From UBA7446 sp049596455 (GTDB taxonomy: Bacteria > Bacteroidota > Bacteroidia > Flavobacteriales > Flavobacteriaceae): a stretch of DNA of 64,000 bases. The stretch covers positions 1 through 64,000 of the forward strand of contig JBMYLP010000003.1 in NCBI GenBank assembly GCA_049596455.1. The letters run 5' to 3'. The stretch's first letter is position 1; the number at the start of each line of letters is the position of its first letter. The notes beneath the pieces were generated by a model that saw only the letters and a list, made by a program, of their open reading frames with translations, searched no databases and was not told the DNA's origin. Position numbers and translations under genes: made by a program. Below are positions 34,277 through 43,124 of this stretch, one piece after another.

Positions 34277-34564
34277 ATGAAAAGATTAATTGTAGATTAT
34301 AAAAAACTTTCAGAAAAAATTTTAAACTTATTAGATTCACAATATCCGTTTGGATATGATGATGATGATATTATAGAATTTAAGTTGGCTTCTGGTGAAA
34401 TTGCAGAAGCCATTGAAGTGCGCTCAGAAGATACGGTTTACCTTATTAAAGTTGGAAGTAAACTCACTCAAATTATTAAAGAAAATAAAAAGAATAATTT
34501 TGAAAAAGAAGATGATTTTGTGGACCTCAAAGACGATAATATCGATGACGACATAACTACATAG
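34277..34564 (+). CDS. Small conserved acidic protein
   Basis: 95 residues starting 1 base after the DHS-like gene. The N-terminal half (MKRLIVDYKKLSEKILNLL, YPFGYDDDDIIEF, GEIAEAIEVRSEDTVYLIKV) resembles a conserved flavobacterial family of unknown function. The C-terminus is charged and Asp-rich (DLKDDNIDDDITT). Cotranscription with the polyamine genes is probable. No catalytic motif seen. Confidence 0.7.
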   Translation: MKRLIVDYKKLSEKILNLLDSQYPFGYDDDDIIEFKLASGEIAEAIEVRSEDTVYLIKVGSKLTQIIKENKKNNFEKEDDFVDLKDDNIDDDITT

Positions 34565-34605
34565 ATAATTAAACAATGTATATTTAATTTAGAAAATCAG
34601 AAATT

Positions 34606-35019
34606 ATGAAATCATTATTTCACGTCTCACTGCCATGTGCAGATATTGAAACAACAATTGAATTTTATACGAAGATTTTAGGTTGTGAATTGGGAAGAAA
34701 AGCACAACAGTGGGTAGATGTTGACCTTTTTGGTCATCAGCTGACTTTTTCGGAAGCTGGAAAATATAAGTTTGAAAATCCTAGTTATTTTTTTGAGGGA
34801 AAGGTTTTGCCTTCGTTTCACTTAGGTGTAATTTTAAACTTGAAAACATGGACTGATTTATATAAAAAATTAAGTGAAATAGATTGCCATATTGTACACC
34901 AAAAAAAATTTTTGGAGTGTAAAAAAGGAGAACATTTATCTTTCTTTGTAAATGACCCTGATGGGTATAACCTAGAATTTAAGTCATTTAAAAATGAAAA
35001 TGAAATTTTTGCTGTTTAA
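34606..35019 (+). CDS. VOC-superfamily (glyoxalase-like) protein
   Basis: 137 residues. FHVSLPCADIETTIEFYTKILG at the N-terminus and NDPDGYNLEFKSF at the C-terminus mark two beta-alpha-beta-beta-beta modules of the vicinal-oxygen-chelate fold, with potential metal ligands His7 and the Glu of LEFK. Could be an isomerase, dioxygenase or resistance protein; substrate unknown. Last plus-strand gene before tRNA-Arg, within the block bracketed by tRNA-tail repeats. Confidence 0.8.
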   Translation: MKSLFHVSLPCADIETTIEFYTKILGCELGRKAQQWVDVDLFGHQLTFSEAGKYKFENPSYFFEGKVLPSFHLGVILNLKTWTDLYKKLSEIDCHIVHQKKFLECKKGEHLSFFVNDPDGYNLEFKSFKNENEIFAV

Positions 35020-35101
35020 AAGACTATAATTTACTTTTCAGTTTTATTTCTAATAAACAAGATTTAAGGATTCGCTTGTGAGTGTAATAAGAATATTTAT
35101 T

Positions 35102-35142
35102 AAAAAAATATTCCCAGAAATAAAAAATTATTTTTGGGAATA
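35102..35142 (-). terminator. Intrinsic terminator of tRNA-Arg
   Basis: Read on the minus strand, a 15-bp stem with one mismatch and a 4-nt loop (35109-35142) is followed by T7. It begins a few bases after the tRNA 3' end. Confidence 0.85.
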
Positions 35143-35154
35143 ATCCGTGACCCA
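35102..35154. repeat. Copy of the tandem-repeat block at the tRNA-Arg 3' end
   Basis: This 53-bp block (A7, hairpin, two bases, GTGACCCA) matches unit 2 of the repeat at 30557 with one mismatch. It is in the same orientation about 4.5 kb away and reaches into the tRNA acceptor stem. Confidence 0.88.
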
Positions 35155-35221
35155 GGGAGGATTCGAACCCCCAACCCTCAGAGCCGAAATCTGATATTCT
35201 ATCCAGTTGAACTACTGGGCC
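35148..35221 (-). tRNA. tRNA-Arg (TCG)
   Basis: Minus-strand cloverleaf: acceptor ggcccag / ctgggtc with one G:T pair, anticodon stem tcaga/tctga with loop tttcggc (anticodon TCG at 35185-35187), T-arm ggggg-ttcgaat-cctcc, discriminator A. CCA is not encoded. It reads CGA and probably other CGN arginine codons. Confidence 0.95.
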
Positions 35222-35230
35222 ATTGGGAGG

Positions 35231-35238
35231 CAAAAATA
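35231..35238 (-). promoter_or_regulatory. -7 element of tRNA-Arg
   Basis: Minus strand TATTTTTG (TAnnTTTG) ends 9 nt before the tRNA. A TTG about 22 nt further upstream may be the -33 element. Confidence 0.55.
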
Positions 35239-35254
35239 CACTTTTAAAGATGTG

Positions 35255-35701
35255 TTACGCCAATTTTTGACGCACAATGGCAGAAATGGTTTTTCCGTCT
35301 GCTTTACCTGACATCGCCTTAGTTGCCATGCCCATCACTTTACCCATATCTTTCATTCCTTCGGCATTGGTCTGGGTAATAATTTCATCCACAACTTTAG
35401 CGATGGATTCCTCATCTAACTGCTCAGGCAAGAATTGTTCAATGATTTTAATTTGTGCTTCCTCGGGTTCAGCTAAGTCTTCACGTCCCTGCTGACGAAA
35501 AATCTCCGCACTGTCTTTACGTTGTTTTACAAGTTTTTGTACCAACTTTATTTCATCATCTGGGGTTAGGTCTTTGGCTCCAGCTTGGGTTTGTGCCAAC
35601 AAAATGGCAGACTTTATAGCACGAAGCGATTCTAGCGCAACACTGTCTTTGGCTTTCATTGCCACTTTAAGCTGTTCGGTTACTTGTTCTTGTAAACTCA
35701 T
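35255..35701 (-). CDS. yqeY: GatB/YqeY-domain protein
   Basis: 148 residues from ATG 35701 (MSLQEQVTEQLKVAMKAKDSVALESLRAIKSAI). A longer in-frame start would run into ftsZ. The YqeY family shares its helical C-terminal domain with GatB of tRNA amidotransferase; a tRNA-related function is suspected but unproven. Landmarks: DEIKLVQKLVKQRKDSAEIF and MGKVMGMATKAMSGKADG. It lies 1 bp after ftsZ, so it is the last gene of the division cluster. Confidence 0.9.
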   Translation of the reverse strand: MSLQEQVTEQLKVAMKAKDSVALESLRAIKSAILLAQTQAGAKDLTPDDEIKLVQKLVKQRKDSAEIFRQQGREDLAEPEEAQIKIIEQFLPEQLDEESIAKVVDEIITQTNAEGMKDMGKVMGMATKAMSGKADGKTISAIVRQKLA

Positions 35702-35702
35702 A

Positions 35703-37517
35703 TTAATCAACGTTATCGTGTAAAAAAGAATTGTTTGTGCGAATTTGCAAATCGTCTTTGCTATCCACACTTAAGCTTGTTCGTGAAGTAGCAGCACCAT
35801 TTTCAGGCTCGTCCAAATTGATTTCATGACGCTTATATGCAGGCTCACGTTCCAAATCTTCTACCCTACTGTTTTGGTTAAAGCGATAATTAAATTGCTT
35901 CAATTTCTCCTTTCGCTCATCGGTTCTTCTTGCCAAGCCCTCTTCAATAGTTCCATCGATGGGAGAAAATGGCTTATCCAACTCCACAGCTGGCTTTACT
36001 TCCTTAGCAATCGTCTGCTTCACTGGAGCAGGGGCAGGCTCCTCCTCATCCATTTCCAACACAAAACGTTTGACTTCTTCATCGTTAGTTTGTGTCCTTG
36101 TTGGTTGACTGTCGTCATCCAACTGAAACAGTACCGCTGGGGCATCTTGTTGTAGAGGTTGCTTTGTTATAGGTTCATCTAATGGTGACTTTATTTGTGG
36201 CTCTGGAAGCACCTCCTCAGCATCAATAACCTCAATGTCACGAATAGATGGGGTAACATCATGAATGGTAAACGACCCCATCGATGTTGTTTTTGCAGGT
36301 GCTACGGGGGCACTAATCACTTCAAAAGAGACGTTTAACATACGCAGTACTTCCGTAGTAGGCACATGACCTTCAAAAGGAGTAACTGGTTCTGTTTCCG
36401 TTTGCGAAACTGGTGTTGATGGTACAACTTCGGGCTCAAAAAGTGGAATTTGTCCAATCGACAAATCATGCGTTACTTTTTGATCATCATCCAAAGAGTG
36501 AATGATTTTTTGAGGGTCGGCATGCACAATTTCTTGTTGCATATCGGGTGCAAAACCCGTTGCAATAATGGTAACCGAAATAGCATTATCAAGTGTTTCG
36601 TCCTCACCAATTCCCATAATAATATTGGTGTTATTTCCTGCCTCTTTCTGAATAAATTCATTTATACCACTAATCTCATCAATGGTAACTTCATCACTGC
36701 CAGACACAATAAGCAACAGCACATTTTTGGCACCCATAATTTTGTTATCGTTGAGCAGCGGAGAGTCCAATGCTTGCACAATCGCTTCGTTTGCACGCTG
36801 ACTGCCCGACGCCGTGCCAGAACCCATAATTGCCGTTCCGCTGTTGGCTAAAACGGTCTTGGCGTCTCTAAGGTCAATGTTTTGGGTGTAGTGATTGGTA
36901 ATAACCTCCGCTATGCCGCGCGAGGCTTTTGCCAATACTTCGTCTGCTTTTGCAAAACCTTGCTTAAAGCCTAAATCTCCGTAAACTTCGCGCAGTTTGT
37001 TGTTGTTGATGACAATAAGTGAATCAACGTGTTTGCGAAGATTATTGAGCCCTTGCTGTGCTTGTTCGTTCCTAGTTTTACCCTCAAACTGGAAGGGCAT
37101 TGTTACAATACCAACGGTAAGAATACCAAGTTCTTGCGCCAATTTTGCAATGATTGGTGCTGCGCCAGTACCTGTTCCACCTCCCATTCCAGCCGTAATA
37201 AATACCATTTTGGTATTGACGCTTAATGCGTCTGAAATTTGATCTAAACTTTCAATAGCCGATTGTGCACCAACTTCTGGGTCTGCTCCTGCCCCTAGCC
37301 CCTCGGTAAGGGAAACCCCAAGCTGAATTTTGTTTGGAACAGAGCTGTTTTCAAGTGCCTGAGCATCGGTGTTGCATACCACAAAGTCCACACCATTAAT
37401 CCCTTGACGGTACATGTAGTTAAGGGCATTGCTTCCGCCTCCACCTACACCAATTACCTTAATAACGTTGCTTCTATTTTTGGGCAAATCGAATGTGATA
37501 TTATCAAATGAATCCAT
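35703..37517 (-). CDS. ftsZ: Cell division protein FtsZ
   Basis: Tubulin-like GTPase that forms the Z-ring. 604 residues: GTPase domain in the first ~320 with IKVIGVGGGGSNALNYM and the tubulin signature GGGTGTGAAP; the T7 loop region follows. The C-terminal ~280 residues are a long acidic, Pro/Glu-rich linker ending in a short conserved tail (NNSFLHDNVD). This is much longer than in E. coli (383) but usual in Bacteroidetes. It lies 6 bp downstream of ftsA. Confidence 0.98.
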   Translation of the reverse strand: MDSFDNITFDLPKNRSNVIKVIGVGGGGSNALNYMYRQGINGVDFVVCNTDAQALENSSVPNKIQLGVSLTEGLGAGADPEVGAQSAIESLDQISDALSVNTKMVFITAGMGGGTGTGAAPIIAKLAQELGILTVGIVTMPFQFEGKTRNEQAQQGLNNLRKHVDSLIVINNNKLREVYGDLGFKQGFAKADEVLAKASRGIAEVITNHYTQNIDLRDAKTVLANSGTAIMGSGTASGSQRANEAIVQALDSPLLNDNKIMGAKNVLLLIVSGSDEVTIDEISGINEFIQKEAGNNTNIIMGIGEDETLDNAISVTIIATGFAPDMQQEIVHADPQKIIHSLDDDQKVTHDLSIGQIPLFEPEVVPSTPVSQTETEPVTPFEGHVPTTEVLRMLNVSFEVISAPVAPAKTTSMGSFTIHDVTPSIRDIEVIDAEEVLPEPQIKSPLDEPITKQPLQQDAPAVLFQLDDDSQPTRTQTNDEEVKRFVLEMDEEEPAPAPVKQTIAKEVKPAVELDKPFSPIDGTIEEGLARRTDERKEKLKQFNYRFNQNSRVEDLEREPAYKRHEINLDEPENGAATSRTSLSVDSKDDLQIRTNNSFLHDNVD

Positions 37518-37523
37518 AAAAAA

Positions 37524-38825
37524 TTATTCTGCGCTTTCTAAAAATGTTTTTAATCTTTCTGTAAATCGGTCAATTACCGATGTGCGTTTTGCCGATTTTT
37601 CTGTTGGAGGAAGTGTTGCTTCCCCCTCTGTTACTTCCTCTTGTACATCGTCCAAAGGTGCCAACTGATTTTCAGCTGCATTCATGACTAAACCTACAGC
37701 TGTAGCAAAAAGCGGACTTGTCATGGTTTTATCCGTGTCGCCTGCAAGATGCTCATTTGGATATCCAATCCGTGTATCCATTCCCGTGATATATTCCACC
37801 AATTGCTTTAGGTGCTTAAGCTGACTTCCACCGCCCGTTAGTACAATCCCTGCAATGAGTTTTTTCTTCTGTTCTTCATGTCCGTAATTTTTAATCTCAG
37901 CATATACTTGCTCAACGATTTCTTGCACACGTGCATGAATGATTTTGGACAAATTCTTCAATGTAATTTCTTTTGGGTCACGCCCGCGAAGCCCTGGAAT
38001 GGAAACAATTTCATTGTCTTTGTTTTCGCCTGGCCAAGCCGAGCCGAATTTGATTTTTAACAGCTCTGCCTGTTTCTCAATGATAGAGCAACCTTCTTTG
38101 ATATCTTCCGTAATCACATTTCCACCGAAGGGAATCACAGCCGTGTGGCGAATGATACCGTCCTTAAAAATGGCTAAATCAGTGGTTCCGCCCCCAATAT
38201 CAATCAGCGCAACTCCGGCTTCTTTTTCTTCCTGACTAAGTACTGCATCGGCAGAAGCGAGGGGCTCAAGGGTGATGCCACCAAAATCTAGTCCAGCCGA
38301 TTTTACGCATCGCATAATGTTTCGAATTGAAGAAACTTGCCCCACAACGACGTGGAAATTTGCCTCTAAGCGCCCGCCATACATACCAATTGGCTCTTTA
38401 ATTTCAGCCTGACCGTCAACCTTGTACTCTTGTGGAAGCACGTGAATAATTTCTTCCCCAGGTAGCATGACCAACTTAAACACTTGGTTTTTAAGGCGTT
38501 CAATATCTGCTTCGTCAATCACGGCGTCTGGATTGGTGCGCGTGATATAATCACTGTGTTGCAAGCTTCGAATATGTTGCCCTGCAATACCCACAACTAC
38601 ACTTTCAATTTTTTTGCCTGATACCGCCTCAGCTTCTTGGGTCGCAGCTTGAATAGACTGAATAGTTTGTGTGATATTGTTCACCACACCACGATGAACA
38701 CCTTGGCTTTTGGATTTTCCAATGCCAACAATTTCTAGCTTGTCATACTCGTTTTTTGCGCCCAACATCGCCACTATTTTGGTGGTTCCAATGTCTAATC
38801 CAACGGCTAATTTTTCCTGTTCCAT
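37524..38825 (-). CDS. ftsA: Cell division protein FtsA
   Basis: Actin-like ATPase that tethers FtsZ to the membrane. 433 residues with phosphate-1 motif VGLDIGTTKIVAML, the FtsA-specific 1C domain, phosphate-2 VALIDIGGGTTDLAIF and the adenosine motif GIVLTGGGSQL. The C-terminal end (RFTERLKTFLESAE) is an amphipathic helix suitable for membrane binding. Between ftsQ and ftsZ with gaps of 7 and 6 bp. Confidence 0.97.
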   Translation of the reverse strand: MEQEKLAVGLDIGTTKIVAMLGAKNEYDKLEIVGIGKSKSQGVHRGVVNNITQTIQSIQAATQEAEAVSGKKIESVVVGIAGQHIRSLQHSDYITRTNPDAVIDEADIERLKNQVFKLVMLPGEEIIHVLPQEYKVDGQAEIKEPIGMYGGRLEANFHVVVGQVSSIRNIMRCVKSAGLDFGGITLEPLASADAVLSQEEKEAGVALIDIGGGTTDLAIFKDGIIRHTAVIPFGGNVITEDIKEGCSIIEKQAELLKIKFGSAWPGENKDNEIVSIPGLRGRDPKEITLKNLSKIIHARVQEIVEQVYAEIKNYGHEEQKKKLIAGIVLTGGGSQLKHLKQLVEYITGMDTRIGYPNEHLAGDTDKTMTSPLFATAVGLVMNAAENQLAPLDDVQEEVTEGEATLPPTEKSAKRTSVIDRFTERLKTFLESAE

Positions 38826-38832
38826 ATCATAT

Positions 38833-39537
38833 TTATTTTGAACAAACTACTTGTCCGTGAAACGAAAGGTTTACTTGTTTATAGGTTTTTAACACCGCGC
38901 TATCTTGCATTTTAGCATAAAACGCTTTGTATTTATTAAATTTTTGCTCAAGCTGATTTGGCGTGCCCAACACAATTTGATACTCCTCTTGTCGAGGCTC
39001 CACAGTTAATCCTTCGGGAAGCCACTCATAGGCAACCACGTGGTCCGACATAAAAGAATCTTGTGCTGCTTGTTGAACAGCATCCACCAACAAAAGACGT
39101 TGCTCGGCAGTAGGGTTGCCATAAAAAATAGGCACCACTACCGACTGGTTTTTTGAAAGCGGAAACGGTGCTCCGCTTGCATCTAAATAATAACTACTAT
39201 CGCCTTCTATTCGCACTATTGGTAATTTGGATGTAACGTGAACGCCTATTCCACCGTCAATGAACACGAAACTTTGGGCATCTTCTACCCAAGCATTTTG
39301 GTTAAGCGTTTGTTCTATTTCTCTCAAATTTAGACCTCTTTTAAATGCAGATACACTATCACTCAGTGCAACTTTCAACAATTTATTAACGGAATCTTGC
39401 GCAATCAATCTCGGGCGATTTTCATCCCAACGAATCCCTTCCAAACGCACTTCACGCAACCCATTACGTTGGTGCATAAACACGCTAAGTGCTACCATCA
39501 ACAGAAACAACAAAACAGCAAAAATCAATTTATTCAT
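38833..39537 (-). CDS. ftsQ: Cell division protein FtsQ
   Basis: 234 residues, bitopic: one N-terminal membrane helix (FAVLLFLLMVALSVF), then a POTRA-like region (LREVRLEGIRW) and a beta domain in the periplasm. Sequence similarity to characterised FtsQ is weak, as is normal for the phylum, so the call rests on topology and position between murC and ftsA. It overlaps murC by 8 bp. Confidence 0.85.
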   Translation of the reverse strand: MNKLIFAVLLFLLMVALSVFMHQRNGLREVRLEGIRWDENRPRLIAQDSVNKLLKVALSDSVSAFKRGLNLREIEQTLNQNAWVEDAQSFVFIDGGIGVHVTSKLPIVRIEGDSSYYLDASGAPFPLSKNQSVVVPIFYGNPTAEQRLLLVDAVQQAAQDSFMSDHVVAYEWLPEGLTVEPRQEEYQIVLGTPNQLEQKFNKYKAFYAKMQDSAVLKTYKQVNLSFHGQVVCSK

Positions 39538-40867
39538 GATGCTGATTTTTAAGGGTTTGCATTACAGTTGGCACCTCAAAGGCAATATCTCCAGCACCCA
39601 TAATTGCTACAACTTCGGCAGAAGACTTTGCCACTTTTTCAGGAAGTTCTGCTTTTGAAATTAGTGTGGTATTGAGGTGCGATTCGTCTATCAAAATGTG
39701 ACTCGTAACACCCTCAATCGGCAACTCACGTGCTGGATAAATATCCAAAAGTGCCACTTCATCAAAGCGAGCAAGTGCCTTTTTAAAGTCTTTGGCAAAG
39801 TCACGGGTGCGTGAAAACAAGTGCGGCTGAAATACGCCTAACTTTCTTTTGCCTGGATAAAATGTTTCAAGCGCGTCCACAACCGCATTGATTTCTGTGG
39901 GGTGATGCGCATAATCATCAACCAAAACTTTGGGAGACGTCATACGGATACTAAATCTACGGTCAACGCCCATAAATGTTGCCAAGCCATTTCGCAAAGA
40001 ATCCGCATCGCAACCAACCTCCAACGCCAACGCCAAAGCAGCTGTTGCGTTCATCAAATTATGGTGCCCAGGATAAGGCAATTTCAGCTTTGAAATAGTG
40101 ATTTGTGGTGTATGAAAATCAAAAACATAGCAGCCCTCTTGGGTTTGTAAATTTGTCACTTGATGTGTTCCTACTTCCAATCCAAAAGTATTTCCCTCAA
40201 CTCTTAACCCATCACGAACAAATCGTTTATTGGGAGACACTTTTTGTGCAAATGCATTAAAGGTTTTGATGAGTTCATCAGAAGTTCCGTAAATATCCAA
40301 ATGGTCAGCATCCATAGAAGTAAGCGCAATTGCGGTTGGAGACAAATGCATAAACGATCGATCAAACTCATCGGCTTCAACCACCATTACATCTTGACCT
40401 TCAAGTAAAAAATTGCTTCCGATGTTCTCTGCTATACCCCCCAAAAAAGCCGTGATTTTTTTCCCGCTTGTACGCAGTAGATGCGTTAGCAACGAGGTGG
40501 TTGTGGTCTTTCCATGCGTACCTGCAACTGCCAAACATGGCATGGTAGCACTAATTTCCCCAATAATTTCTGCTCTTTTTTGTAGAGAAAATCCGCCCGA
40601 ACTAAAATACGCCAACAAAGGTGAGTCTGCAGGAATTGCAGGGGTATAAATCACTTTGGTTTCTGCAGCATTCCTGAATAGCTTTGGTATATCAGTAACA
40701 TCCTCACTATCTGTAACTATTGCGCCCATGGAAACTAATTTTTCTGTAAGCGGTGTTAGTGTTCGGTCATAGCCTGCAACGGGATGCCCTTGGGTCATGA
40801 AATACTGCGCCACACCCGACATTCCAATGCCGCCAATTCCCACAAAATATATCGGTGCTTTAGTCAT
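39530..40867 (-). CDS. murC: UDP-N-acetylmuramate-L-alanine ligase
   Basis: Adds the first residue, L-Ala, to UDP-MurNAc. 445 residues: N-terminal Rossmann motif FVGIGGIGMSGVAQ, ATP loop AGTHGKTTTTSL, the Mur-ligase motif VVEADEFDRSF and the C-terminal YAHHPTEI. It overlaps murG and ftsQ by 8 bp each, showing strong translational coupling. Confidence 0.97.
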   Translation of the reverse strand: MTKAPIYFVGIGGIGMSGVAQYFMTQGHPVAGYDRTLTPLTEKLVSMGAIVTDSEDVTDIPKLFRNAAETKVIYTPAIPADSPLLAYFSSGGFSLQKRAEIIGEISATMPCLAVAGTHGKTTTTSLLTHLLRTSGKKITAFLGGIAENIGSNFLLEGQDVMVVEADEFDRSFMHLSPTAIALTSMDADHLDIYGTSDELIKTFNAFAQKVSPNKRFVRDGLRVEGNTFGLEVGTHQVTNLQTQEGCYVFDFHTPQITISKLKLPYPGHHNLMNATAALALALEVGCDADSLRNGLATFMGVDRRFSIRMTSPKVLVDDYAHHPTEINAVVDALETFYPGKRKLGVFQPHLFSRTRDFAKDFKKALARFDEVALLDIYPARELPIEGVTSHILIDESHLNTTLISKAELPEKVAKSSAEVVAIMGAGDIAFEVPTVMQTLKNQHHE

Positions 40868-41948
40868 GAGAAATGAGTTGGGTTAGTTTCTTTACAATAT
40901 CTTTTGTGGCATTTGGATGCGCAAACATTTTGATGTTTTCACTTAGTGATTTGCGTAGCGTTTCGTCTTCAATGAGTTCTTTGAGTGATGTCCAAAAATT
41001 GGCATCGGTGGTATGCTCCACCACCATTTTGGCGGCTTGTTTATCGACAAGTGCTTGGGCATTTTTCTCTTGATGGTTTTCAGCAACATTGGGCGAAGGA
41101 ATAAACAAGGTAGGCTTACCCATAAGGCACAACTCCGAAATGGCTAACGCACCTGCGCGCGACACCACAAGGTCTGCGGCTGCGTATGCTGCGGACATAT
41201 TGTCGATGAACGGAACCACATGGGTGTTTTCTTTTGCGAAGGATTGATATTCATCAGCGTAAAGATTTCCGCATTGCCAGATGAGTTGAACGTTGAGTTG
41301 TTGTATGTCATGTATATGATTTTTAATCAGTTGGTTTATTTTTCGCGCACCCAAACTTCCGCCCAAAACCAATAGGGTGAATTTGTCTGAATCGATACCT
41401 AAAATTTTACACGCATCCGCTTTTGAAATGGGCTTATGTAAGGCAGCACGAACTGGATTTCCAGTAACCACACTTTTGGACGGAGGGAAGAATTTTTGAG
41501 CTGCTGCACTCCCCAAACAAATGGCATGAGCGCGCTGGGCAAGCTGTTTGTTGGTTACGCCAGGAAAGGCGTTTTGCTCTTGCAACAACGATGGAATTCC
41601 AAGTATTGAGGCTACAAAAACCAAAGGACCGCTCGCAAAACCACCAGTGCCTACCACCGCATCAGGGCGGAAACGAATCACAATAGCCAACGCCTGTAAC
41701 ATACTCCATGCTAACTTTAGGGGAAACAATAGGTTACGTAACATGTTTTTTCTATCAAACCCAGAGATCCACAATCCTTTGATGCGATATCCTGCTTTTG
41801 GAATACGTTGCATTTCCATGCGATTATATGCCCCAACAAAAAGTAAAGAAGCTTCTGGAAATTGCAACCTTACTTCATCTGCAATGGCAAGAGCTGGAAA
41901 AATGTGCCCCCCCGTTCCGCCTCCCGAAATGATAAGTTTAGGCTTCAT
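40860..41948 (-). CDS. murG: MurG N-acetylglucosaminyltransferase
   Basis: Makes lipid II from lipid I on the inner membrane. 362 residues, GT-B fold: IISGGGTGGHIFPALAIAD (first G-loop), GTGGFASGP, LLQEQNAFPG, LVLGGSLGARKIN and the acceptor/donor site VVSRAGALAISEL. It overlaps ftsW by 11 bp and murC by 8 bp. Confidence 0.97.
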   Translation of the reverse strand: MKPKLIISGGGTGGHIFPALAIADEVRLQFPEASLLFVGAYNRMEMQRIPKAGYRIKGLWISGFDRKNMLRNLLFPLKLAWSMLQALAIVIRFRPDAVVGTGGFASGPLVFVASILGIPSLLQEQNAFPGVTNKQLAQRAHAICLGSAAAQKFFPPSKSVVTGNPVRAALHKPISKADACKILGIDSDKFTLLVLGGSLGARKINQLIKNHIHDIQQLNVQLIWQCGNLYADEYQSFAKENTHVVPFIDNMSAAYAAADLVVSRAGALAISELCLMGKPTLFIPSPNVAENHQEKNAQALVDKQAAKMVVEHTTDANFWTSLKELIEDETLRKSLSENIKMFAHPNATKDIVKKLTQLISHD

Positions 41949-43122
41949 CGCTCAATGCTGCTAAAGGGTTAGACTCATTTTCTTGTGGGGTTGCTTTTCG
42001 ATTGGCGCTCACACTCAGAATAATCCCAACCGCCAAAAAAGTCATCCAAAGGGAAGTTCCGCCACTACTAATAAGTGGCAACGGCTGGCCCGTTACAGGC
42101 AAAAGCGCAACGGCAACACCCATGTTTATAAAGGCTTGCGTAACAATAGGTAGTCCCATAGCTAAAATCAGCAATTGACCGAAAAAACTTTCCGATTTGT
42201 TCGCATTTATCAGAATACGGAACAACAACAACAGAAACAAAAACAATAAAAACAATGCGCCTAGCATGCCATATTCTTCGGCAATAATGGCATAAATAAA
42301 ATCTGATGAGCTTTGTGGTAACACATTTTTCATCATACTTTTTCCTGCCCCAATTCCCACAATGCCACCCACAGCAACTGCAGCTTTGGCGCGTTCAATT
42401 TGATAATCTGTGTTGCTGGTTCCATTTCCCGAGAAACTTTCAATTCGGCTCATCCATGTGTCAACACGGTTTGGGAAAGCATCTGGGTAGGCTTTTGCGA
42501 GCAAGACAAAAATGACCAATCCTAAAATTGCAACACCCATCATGCTCACTAAATATTTCAAGGGATATCCGCCCAAAAAAGCGACCACCGTAACCATAAA
42601 TAGCAATAGTAGTGCAGTAGATAAATTGGCAGGCAAAATCAATCCAACAACAATAAAAACAGGAAGCCAAAGGGGTAAAACACTTTCAACAAATCTAATT
42701 TTTACCTCGCGTTTGGTGGCAAAATAATCGGCGACATATGCCAATAAAACCACTGTTGCTAGAGTGGATGTTTGAAAAGACATTCCCAAAATAGGGATGC
42801 TTAACCACCTACTGGCATTGGCGCCATCAATAGTTGTGCCTTGCATTGCAGTTATCGCTAATAAAATAACAACCACTGGAATTCCAATTTTGGCAAGTCC
42901 AGAAAAATAGCGGAAGGGCACTAAGTGTACCGCATACATGATAATCCAACCCACACAGACAATAGCAATATGCTTTAGCAAGTGTCCGAAAACAGATCCA
43001 GAACCTACCACATATACTAAGTTTGAACTGGCACTATAGACAGGCAAAAAGGAAAAAATAGATAGTAAAACTACTATTCCCCAAATGGATTTATCTCCTT
43101 GTAAGTATTGCCTTAATTTCAC
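41938..43122 (-). CDS. ftsW: SEDS peptidoglycan polymerase FtsW
   Basis: 394 residues with about ten membrane helices and a GTG start. SEDS landmarks: GANASRWLSIPILGMSFQTS (with the residues before the catalytic Asp region), FIYAIIAEEYGMLGA, and PVTGQPLPLISSGGTSLW near the C-terminus. Polymerises septal peptidoglycan together with FtsI, encoded six genes upstream in the same cluster. Gap to murD 2 bp. Confidence 0.95.
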   Translation of the reverse strand: MKLRQYLQGDKSIWGIVVLLSIFSFLPVYSASSNLVYVVGSGSVFGHLLKHIAIVCVGWIIMYAVHLVPFRYFSGLAKIGIPVVVILLAITAMQGTTIDGANASRWLSIPILGMSFQTSTLATVVLLAYVADYFATKREVKIRFVESVLPLWLPVFIVVGLILPANLSTALLLLFMVTVVAFLGGYPLKYLVSMMGVAILGLVIFVLLAKAYPDAFPNRVDTWMSRIESFSGNGTSNTDYQIERAKAAVAVGGIVGIGAGKSMMKNVLPQSSSDFIYAIIAEEYGMLGALFLLFLFLLLLFRILINANKSESFFGQLLILAMGLPIVTQAFINMGVAVALLPVTGQPLPLISSGGTSLWMTFLAVGIILSVSANRKATPQENESNPLAALSDEA

Positions 43123-43124
43123 GA

